A stretch of DNA of 7,001 bases from Legionellales bacterium (lineage in GTDB: Bacteria; Pseudomonadota; Gammaproteobacteria; Berkiellales; Berkiellaceae), in contig JAHFQF010000049.1 of NCBI GenBank assembly GCA_023266435.1, positions 5,984-12,984 of the forward strand. Direction: 5' to 3'. Both the position numbers and the translations under genes were made by a program. Positions 1-5,923 of the stretch are shown here, in pieces; position 1 is the first letter of the stretch, and each line of letters starts with the position of its first letter. The notes beneath the pieces are model-generated. The model had not been told where the DNA came from. It searched no databases and was given only the letters and a program-made list of their open reading frames with translations.

Positions 1-266
1 TTGGCTTTTATCCCAAATCCTATACGTTAGAGCATCATTGGATGGCGCCTACAAAGATCAACCCCATGTCCAGAAATACACTCAAGTATGAGTCTTTAAC
101 CCCTCGTTTACGCACAGAAAAGAGACAGGCCTGGAATCAGCCCTGGTTACAGCCACTTTGGTTTGGGGGAGGGTTATTGGTTCTTTTATGCTTGCCAGCT
201 TATTTTTTGTATCGTTATAAACTTTACGCCAAACCCTCGCGCACACGTTTGCAGGATGATGCATGA
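1..266 (+). CDS. C-terminal fragment of a probable family-5 solute-binding protein with a C-terminal membrane anchor (5' end outside window)
   Basis: The frame that stops with TGA at 264-266 is open back to the window edge (first full codon at 3), so the ATG at 42 is probably an internal Met and not the start. The visible residues begin GFYPKSYTLEHHW and go on to a KINPMSRNTLKYESL-like stretch. That pattern (aromatic-rich strand, then NP...N..KY) resembles the end of DppA/OppA-type periplasmic binding proteins. About 35 residues later comes a hydrophobic segment (WFGGGLLVLLCLPAYFLY), then a basic RYK and a short polar tail ending DDA. This reads as one transmembrane helix with the tail in the cytoplasm, which would tether the binding domain to the outer face of the inner membrane. 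The gene directly precedes two permeases and an ATPase, the usual place for the binding protein. The family call rests on about 45 residues plus context; a different membrane-anchored protein is possible. Confidence 0.68.
   Translation, partial: GFYPKSYTLEHHWMAPTKINPMSRNTLKYESLTPRLRTEKRQAWNQPWLQPLWFGGGLLVLLCLPAYFLYRYKLYAKPSRTRLQDDA
253..265 (+). promoter_or_regulatory. Shine-Dalgarno and ATGA stop-start overlap for the DppB-type permease
   Basis: AGGA at 253-256 lies six bases before the ATG at 263. That ATG overlaps the TGA (264-266) of the preceding gene. The pair fixes the permease start and suggests translational coupling between the binding-protein gene and the first permease. Confidence 0.7.
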
Positions 267-1243
267 TTACGTATTTATTACGCCGTTTTTTCTACGCGAT
301 TCCTTTGTTAATTGGTGTGAATCTCATTACTTTTGGCTTATTTTTTATCGTGAATACGCCCGATGACATTGCGGCCGTGCATTTGGGCCAACGTTATTTG
401 ACAGCCGAAGCCATTACGGATTGGAAGCAAGCCCATGGCTATGATAATCCTTTGTTTTATAATGCATCTGGCTCCGGTATTGAACAATTCACCGAAACCA
501 TTTTCTTTCAAAAATCAGCACGCTTATTTGTATTTGACTTTGGTGTATCGGACGAGGGACGAGATATCAGTCATGATTTAAATGAACGCATGTGGCCTTC
601 ACTAGCCTTAGCAATCCCTGCTTTAATTTTAGGTGTGCTCACCAATATCAGCTTTGCCTTACTCATTGTTTTTTTTCGTCACAGTTACTTAGACAGCATC
701 AGTGTGGTTTTGTGTGTTTCTTTGATGTCAATTTCAGGCTTATTTTACATCATTGGCGGGCAATATTTGGTTGCCAATCTGTTACAAATTGTACCCATTT
801 CTGGTTATGAACCCGGTGTGCAATTAATTCGCTTTTTAGTGTTGCCCGTGTTAATTGGGATTTTAGGGGGGATTGGGTCTGGAACTCGCTGGTATCGTAC
901 CTTATTCATTGAAGAAATGAATAAAGATTATGTACGTACAGCCTATGCAAAAGGTCTCTCTCACAGCCGAGTCTTGTTTGGGCACGTATTGCGTAATGCC
1001 ATGATCCCCATTGTAACCGGGGTGGTTGTCTTACTCCCTTTATTGTTTTTAGGCAGCCTATTAACCGAGTCATTTTTTGGTATTCCAGGATTAGGCAGTT
1101 ATACAATCGATGCCATTCAACAGCAAGACTTTGCTATTGTGCGTGCAATGGTATTCTTAGGATCGATATTGTACTTATTGGGTTTGATCTTAACTGATCT
1201 GGTGTATACCTGGGTTGACCCTCGAGTGAGATTGGCGGAGTAA
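263..1243 (+). CDS. dppB: Peptide-type ABC transporter permease, DppB/OppB family
   Basis: This 326-residue inner-membrane protein forms half of the translocation channel of a peptide/nickel-type importer. The start is typical of the family: an N-terminal YLLRRFFYAIPLLIGVN stretch leads into the first membrane helix (about 11-30). A long non-membrane stretch follows (about 31-110), then hydrophobic segments near 113-138, 146-168, 190-206, 250-270 and 291-313. The ATPase-coupling EAA loop is clear at about 217-250, with EEMNKDYVRTAYAKGLS and then HVLRNAMIPI. The C-terminus ends in a DLVYTWVDPRVR motif, as in most DppB proteins. Length is close to the family norm of 305-340. The gene overlaps the upstream one by four bases and is followed after three bases by the second permease. 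The substrate cannot be read from the sequence, so the symbol names the family and not a proven dipeptide role. Confidence 0.93.
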   Translation: MITYLLRRFFYAIPLLIGVNLITFGLFFIVNTPDDIAAVHLGQRYLTAEAITDWKQAHGYDNPLFYNASGSGIEQFTETIFFQKSARLFVFDFGVSDEGRDISHDLNERMWPSLALAIPALILGVLTNISFALLIVFFRHSYLDSISVVLCVSLMSISGLFYIIGGQYLVANLLQIVPISGYEPGVQLIRFLVLPVLIGILGGIGSGTRWYRTLFIEEMNKDYVRTAYAKGLSHSRVLFGHVLRNAMIPIVTGVVVLLPLLFLGSLLTESFFGIPGLGSYTIDAIQQQDFAIVRAMVFLGSILYLLGLILTDLVYTWVDPRVRLAE

Positions 1244-1246
1244 ACA

Positions 1247-2755
1247 ATGCAAGGAACGTGGGTAATACTCTGGACGGATGCTTTATTATGGGGATGTTAT
1301 CTAACGATTGCCTTAGGCTTTTTACTGGTCTTAAAGCGCCCCTATGTGCGTCGTACAGCGCAGCAGGTGCTTTGCCGACCACTGAACTTTTCTGCCGCCG
1401 TGATTTTGTCACTCTATGTCATCTTGGCGCTACTAGATAGCATTCATTTTGAAAAAACAGAGCTTGCCCAAACAGAAGGGCTCGCCAGTGTATTAGACAG
1501 ACTCTTAAACCCAATTGGGCAGTCCACCGAGACGTCATTTTCAGAGCCCCTCAGTTGTTATGGTTTTGTACAAGATACGCTAGAGTCAGCCGATGGAAAA
1601 ATAGTACGAGATTACCCTAGATTAACTCAGGCCTGTCAACATTTAGACAGACCAGAAGAGAAGTTATTTGATATTGGTATTCGCACTATTTATGCATTAT
1701 TTTCGGGTGCAAAATGTTGGGGCTGGCTCATGATGGGTAGCTGGATACTCTATGCAATATGCAATCGTACGTTGTTTAAAACACTGTCCCAACAGGTCAC
1801 TGTCAATTGGTTACCGATTGCTTGGCAACAACAGAAAGTGCTTAAGTGCCTGTTAGGTGCGCTTGTATTACTCATTTATCCTGCTCTATGGCTGTTACAT
1901 TTGCATCCTGATCTACGTCTCAAAGAATCACGCTTTCCTTGGATACTCTATTTATTATTAAGTTTTCTTTTGATTGTGCTCGCAACTTGGAGCATCCAAC
2001 TCAGCCATTATTATCATATTTTAGGTACCGATAAAGTCGGCCAAGATGTCTTTTACCTCGCCTTAAAAAGCATCCGTACGGGACTCATCATCGGTACATT
2101 AACTACCGTGATTATGTTACCGTTTGCTATCGTGCTAGGTTTGATGGCAGGATATTTTAGAGGCTGGATTGATGATGTGATTCAATATCTCTATACCACA
2201 CTCAGCGCGATTCCCGGTGTTTTATTGATCGCGGCATCGGTATTGTCTGTACAAGTATTTCTAACTCGACATGAAGCCTGGGCAAGTACGATTGCAGAGC
2301 GTTCCGATCTGCGTTTATTAACGCTGTGTTTTATTTTAGGGATTACCAGCTGGACTGGGCTTTGTCGTCTATTGCGAGGTGAGGCGCTGAAGTTACGCCA
2401 ATTAGAGTACGTGCAAGCAGCAACGGCTCTAGGTGTTGGGCATTTTAGAATGTTATGGACTCATTTATTACCCAATGTCATGCCGATGATCTTGATTGCC
2501 ATTACCTTAGATTTTAGTGGCTTGGTTTTGGCAGAAGCCGTTTTATCTTACGTCGGGGTAGGTGTTGATCCCACGACTTATAGTTGGGGCACAATGATCA
2601 ATGGCGCACGCTTAGAAATGGCCAGAGTACCCCCTGTGTGGTGGTCTTTGAGTGCTTCGTTTGGCTTTATGTTTATATTGGTATTATCTGCCAACCTTTT
2701 TTCTGATGCGCTGCGTGATATTTTTGATCCTCGCTTACGACATACAGAAGGATAA
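1247..2755 (+). CDS. dppC: Peptide-type ABC transporter permease, DppC/OppC family, with large N-terminal extension
   Basis: This 502-residue protein is the second channel subunit. The canonical DppC core begins near residue 254, where HYYHILGTDKVGQDVF matches the family HPLGTDxxGRDV element. Membrane segments follow near 279-302, 318-338, 355-373, 411-437 and 465-486, and the protein ends in LRDIFDPRLR. The EAA loop at about 387-414 (EYVQAATALGVG, then HLLPNVMPM) should contact the ATPase. Normal members are about 280-310 residues with a single helix before GTDxxGRD. Here about 250 residues precede it, with hydrophobic segments near 8-29, 47-63, 154-171, 199-217 and 231-249. A polar region at about 65-145 contains two cysteines (104, 130). 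Five helices in place of one would leave the orientation of the core unchanged. GGAG at 1237-1240, six bases before ATG 1247, supports the start. The stop is five bases before the ATPase gene. The function of the extension is unknown. Confidence 0.92.
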   Translation: MQGTWVILWTDALLWGCYLTIALGFLLVLKRPYVRRTAQQVLCRPLNFSAAVILSLYVILALLDSIHFEKTELAQTEGLASVLDRLLNPIGQSTETSFSEPLSCYGFVQDTLESADGKIVRDYPRLTQACQHLDRPEEKLFDIGIRTIYALFSGAKCWGWLMMGSWILYAICNRTLFKTLSQQVTVNWLPIAWQQQKVLKCLLGALVLLIYPALWLLHLHPDLRLKESRFPWILYLLLSFLLIVLATWSIQLSHYYHILGTDKVGQDVFYLALKSIRTGLIIGTLTTVIMLPFAIVLGLMAGYFRGWIDDVIQYLYTTLSAIPGVLLIAASVLSVQVFLTRHEAWASTIAERSDLRLLTLCFILGITSWTGLCRLLRGEALKLRQLEYVQAATALGVGHFRMLWTHLLPNVMPMILIAITLDFSGLVLAEAVLSYVGVGVDPTTYSWGTMINGARLEMARVPPVWWSLSASFGFMFILVLSANLFSDALRDIFDPRLRHTEG

Positions 2756-2760
2756 ACCTC

Positions 2761-4758
2761 ATGACTGATACCGTGCTTGCAATTCAAGATCTCAAAGTAT
2801 GGCTGCAAAGCGAAGCAGGGTACGTCAAAGCCGTGGATACAGTCAGTCTGCAAGTACAGCGTGGCAAGACTTTAGGTTTGGTTGGGGAGTCAGGTTGCGG
2901 AAAAAGTATGCTAGCACTGTCTCTTTTACGCTTATTGCCCCTGAATGCTAAGGTGGATGTGCGCACTAAAGTTCTGTTAGAGGGACAAGATCTGTATCAG
3001 CTGAGTGAAAAGCAAATGCAAGTCTTACGCAGTCAAAAGATTGCCATGATTTTTCAAGATCCCATGCTGGCATTAAACCCTGTGATGACAATTGGACAGC
3101 AAATATTAGAAACTGGTGTGACGCAAAAAAAAGGATTGGCACTGTTAGACGAAGTACGTGTCCCTGATCCAAAACGACTATGGGGCGCTTACCCTCATCA
3201 ATTGTCTGGTGGTATGAAGCAGCGCATTTTGATTGCTATGGCGATTGCCAAAGAGCCAGTGTTGCTCATTGCTGATGAGCCTACGACTGCATTGGATGTG
3301 ACCATTCAAGCACAAGTGTTGCATTTGTTAAAAAATTTACAAGCCAAGTATGGCATGGCAATGATTTTTATTTCACATAACTTAGGTGTGATTCGACAAA
3401 TTGCGCACGATGTTGCCATCATGTATGCCGGTCACGTGGTAGAGCAGCAAGCCATGGAGCATTTTATTAATCATCCGTTGCACCCGTATTGCCAGCAATT
3501 AATAGAAGCCGTGCCAGAAAAAACAGCACGCTATCAAACTTTACAAGGTATTCCTGGACAAGTGCCCTCCTTGACACAAAAATGGATGGGCTGTCGCTAT
3601 CATAATCGCTGTCATGCTAAGTGGTCTTTGTGTGAGAGGGTATCTCCAAATCTAGTCACGCTGTCGGATGATAGCAGTGTGCGTTGTCATTGGCACGATC
3701 CCCAGCAAGTCAAACCATACCCACAAATGCCCGAGTGTGTGTCGAGCGAGCAGCCAAAAGCGTATGAACATCTTGCGAATGTCGAACCTGTTTTGTCGGT
3801 GAAATCATTACAAGTGCATTTTCCCATTCAAAAAGGATTCTTAAAGCGCACAGTCGGGCAGGTAAAAGCAGTCGATAATATCAGCTTTGATTTATATCGC
3901 GATGAAACCATCGCAATTGTCGGTGAGTCTGGTTGTGGTAAAACAACCTTAGGTAAGGCCTTATTGCAATTGATTCGACCTACATCAGGTGAGGTGAATT
4001 ATTTAGGCCATAACTTATGCACCATGTCAGCCGGGCAGTTACGCAAAGGTCGTAGTCATTTTCAATTTATTTTTCAAGATCCGTATGCCAGCCTAGATCC
4101 CAGAATGCGGGTAGAGGAAAGTTTATTAGAAGGTATGCAAGCACTACGAGTCGGTACCGATAAAGAAGAGCTAAAGGATCGCTTGCGCTTGCTCATGCAG
4201 CAGGTAGGGCTTTCCGAGGAGTGGTTATCTCGCTATCCCCATGAGTTTTCTGGTGGGCAACGGCAACGTATCTGCATTGCCCGCGCATTGGCAGTTGGGC
4301 CAAAATGGCTGATCTGTGATGAGCCAACCAGTGCGCTAGATGTGTCAGTGCAAGCACAAATTTTAAATTTGCTACAACAGTTACAAGACGATTATAACTT
4401 GAGTTATTTGTTTATTACACATGATTTGGGTGTGGTCAGACACATGGCAGACAGAGTGATGGTCATGTATTTAGGAAAAATAGTTGAGCAGGGCAGTGTA
4501 ACAGATATTTTAGATACCCCCAAACACCCCTACACACAAACATTAATTGCGGCGATTCCTAGCATATTTCGCTCGGAATCCTTAGCCTTGCCCACTGGCG
4601 AAACACCGTCGCCCGCTAATCCGCCGTCTGGTTGTGCGTATCATTTACGGTGCCCAAACGCGATGCCTATTTGCCAACAACAAGCGCCAATATTAATTAC
4701 TCTGCAGAAAAGACAAGTGGCGTGCCATCTCTTTACTGAAGCCAATGGATCAAATTAA
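2761..4758 (+). CDS. Fused peptide ABC transporter ATPase (DppD-DppF in one chain)
   Basis: This 665-residue protein contains two complete nucleotide-binding domains, so one chain would supply both ATP-hydrolysing sites of the importer. Domain 1: Walker A GESGCGKS at 42-49, Q-loop Q99, signature LSGGM at 148-152, Walker B LLIADE at 168-173, switch His206. Domain 2: Walker A GESGCGKT at 388-395, Q439, signature FSGGQ at 496-500, Walker B WLICDE at 516-521, His554. Each half ends in the oligopeptide-transporter C-terminal region with four cysteines: 278, 284, 291, 309 and 625, 631, 638, 655. In DppD/OppD-type proteins this pattern is associated with a 4Fe-4S cluster. The Q-loop to signature stretch is about eight residues shorter in domain 1 than in domain 2. 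AAGGA at 2748-2752 precedes ATG 2761 by eight bases. Fused pairs of this kind also occur in YejF and GsiA. Its position after both permeases makes it their partner; the substrate is unknown. Confidence 0.94.
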   Translation: MTDTVLAIQDLKVWLQSEAGYVKAVDTVSLQVQRGKTLGLVGESGCGKSMLALSLLRLLPLNAKVDVRTKVLLEGQDLYQLSEKQMQVLRSQKIAMIFQDPMLALNPVMTIGQQILETGVTQKKGLALLDEVRVPDPKRLWGAYPHQLSGGMKQRILIAMAIAKEPVLLIADEPTTALDVTIQAQVLHLLKNLQAKYGMAMIFISHNLGVIRQIAHDVAIMYAGHVVEQQAMEHFINHPLHPYCQQLIEAVPEKTARYQTLQGIPGQVPSLTQKWMGCRYHNRCHAKWSLCERVSPNLVTLSDDSSVRCHWHDPQQVKPYPQMPECVSSEQPKAYEHLANVEPVLSVKSLQVHFPIQKGFLKRTVGQVKAVDNISFDLYRDETIAIVGESGCGKTTLGKALLQLIRPTSGEVNYLGHNLCTMSAGQLRKGRSHFQFIFQDPYASLDPRMRVEESLLEGMQALRVGTDKEELKDRLRLLMQQVGLSEEWLSRYPHEFSGGQRQRICIARALAVGPKWLICDEPTSALDVSVQAQILNLLQQLQDDYNLSYLFITHDLGVVRHMADRVMVMYLGKIVEQGSVTDILDTPKHPYTQTLIAAIPSIFRSESLALPTGETPSPANPPSGCAYHLRCPNAMPICQQQAPILITLQKRQVACHLFTEANGSN

Positions 4759-4760
4759 AC

Positions 4761-5879
4761 ATGCCAGACTTGGTTTCACAACAGATAGAAAAGCAGTTTA
4801 ATTTAGACTGTATTGATCAGCGTCGAAGACGTATTTTTCAAGATACGGGTGATTTGGTGCTTAATCCAAATGCATTAGGGCCGGAATTCATTGCTCACTT
4901 CAAAGCGCAATGGGCTGGAAAAAACGAATCTGAATTAAAACGTTGTTTGTCAAAAAATTTCCCTAATAGCTCCCTGCATTTCATTGCTGCAGGTCATTTG
5001 AGTCAGCAATCCATGATTTATTTAATGCGACAAGAGGGGCGAGAATATCTAATTAAAAGCAGTGCGTATCTAGGGCTTCCTGATGCGGTGTTTCTAAATC
5101 ATTTTCTCATGCAAAGTATGGCAGAACACCATCCAGCTATTTCTGTGCCGCAGTCTCGGTTGCTTTTTTTAGAGAGCGGGGAGCCCATCCAAGTGATGGA
5201 AAAAATGTCAGGAAAAATTTTACGCCAAACGTTTAATGAGAATCCACCTGTCGTGTATCGCGAACAGATCATGCGAAAATTAGCGATAACACTTGCCAGT
5301 ATTCATGCGATACGAGGCAATCAATTTGGTCCCATTTCTTTGTCGGAACTTGTTGAAAAACGTGAAAAAACTGGTTTTCATAAAACTTGCTATGATTATC
5401 TGTTATTGAACTTTGAGCGACATTTGGATTGCTGTATTCGGCAGTTTCGTATTACCAAGCAAATGGCAATAGACATATTAAAACTGTTTGAAACCCATCA
5501 AGATCTCTTTAAGTCATCTCAAACTGTATTACTACATAGTGATTTTGTAAAAAATAATCTATTAATACATCAAACAGGCATTATCAGTGTTTTGGATTGG
5601 GAGGATGCCATAGTAGGCGATCCACTTTTGGAGTTGGCATCGCTGTCTTTGGCATATGTTGCTACCGATTTTAATGTGTTATTTCGCGCCTATGCACAAG
5701 CAAGCAACAGGCAGTTTACACATATAGATCAAATGACATTATATTTATATCGTCTTCGCTTTTACGCAAGCAAACTTATGTTCAATGATAGTTTTCAGCA
5801 AAAAACGAAGTCTTCTCCTAAAGCCAATAAGTTTGTTGTGCTGTATCAGCAAACACGAGATGCGCTTTCAAAACGTTAA
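4761..5879 (+). CDS. APH/choline-kinase-fold phosphotransferase, last gene of the importer operon
   Basis: This 372-residue, apparently cytoplasmic protein has the hallmarks of the aminoglycoside phosphotransferase/choline kinase family, which moves the ATP gamma-phosphate to a small-molecule hydroxyl. The catalytic loop is HSDFVKNN at 259-266, with His259, Asp261 and Asn266 matching HxDxxxxN; Ser replaces the common Gly. The metal-binding DWE is at 279-281, followed by the family GDPLLELA element at 286-293. Upstream, AAGHLSQQSMIYL (about 77-88) fits the nucleotide-binding loop and Lys99 in YLIKSS fits the ATP-contacting lysine. About 70 residues precede the kinase fold, making the protein longer than the usual 260-320. 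The start is two bases after the ATPase stop with only a weak GGA at 4747-4749, which suggests coupled translation. Family members act on aminoglycosides, choline, thiamine, methylthioribose, MurNAc and other sugars; the substrate here cannot be chosen. No signal peptide or membrane helix is seen. Confidence 0.85.
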   Translation: MPDLVSQQIEKQFNLDCIDQRRRRIFQDTGDLVLNPNALGPEFIAHFKAQWAGKNESELKRCLSKNFPNSSLHFIAAGHLSQQSMIYLMRQEGREYLIKSSAYLGLPDAVFLNHFLMQSMAEHHPAISVPQSRLLFLESGEPIQVMEKMSGKILRQTFNENPPVVYREQIMRKLAITLASIHAIRGNQFGPISLSELVEKREKTGFHKTCYDYLLLNFERHLDCCIRQFRITKQMAIDILKLFETHQDLFKSSQTVLLHSDFVKNNLLIHQTGIISVLDWEDAIVGDPLLELASLSLAYVATDFNVLFRAYAQASNRQFTHIDQMTLYLYRLRFYASKLMFNDSFQQKTKSSPKANKFVVLYQQTRDALSKR

Positions 5880-5883
5880 GAGA

Positions 5884-5922
5884 ATTAGGGGTGGGTGCTT
5901 GTCTAGCTGCCGACCCGCTAAT
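5884..5922. terminator. Imperfect hairpin between convergent genes, possible weak bidirectional terminator
   Basis: The 44-base gap between the kinase and MFS stops contains an inverted repeat: ATTAGGGGTGGG (5884-5895) pairs with CCGACCCGCTAAT (5910-5922). This gives 11 base pairs, one G-G mismatch, one bulged G (5917) and a loop of about 14 bases. Neither side has a proper T-run, so intrinsic termination would be weak. The location between converging genes is what one expects of a shared terminator. Confidence 0.4.
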
Positions 5923-5923
5923 G

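Noticed and set aside
42..266. A free-standing 74-residue small membrane protein starting at ATG 42
   Set aside because: The same frame is open to the window edge, the upstream residues continue a binding-protein-like pattern, and no ribosome binding site precedes the ATG at 42. A C-terminal fragment of a longer gene is more likely.
1742..1951. Twelve-base repeat TGGATACTCTAT at 1742-1753 and 1940-1951
   Set aside because: Both copies encode WILY inside hydrophobic helices of the extended permease and the flanks do not match, so chance or shared composition explains it.
2578..2853. Antisense reading frame across the permease-ATPase junction
   Set aside because: It is opposite two well-supported genes, has no ribosome binding site that I can see and no recognisable protein pattern.
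3571..3606. TTGACA followed by TATCATAAT as an internal promoter
   Set aside because: The spacing is at least 21 bases, too long for a sigma-70 promoter, and the site lies deep in the ATPase gene.
2761..4758. Assembly-fused dppD and dppF genes (missing stop codon)
   Set aside because: The linker between the halves (about 312-342) is continuous and reads naturally, and fused two-domain ATPases are well known in this transporter family (YejF, GsiA).
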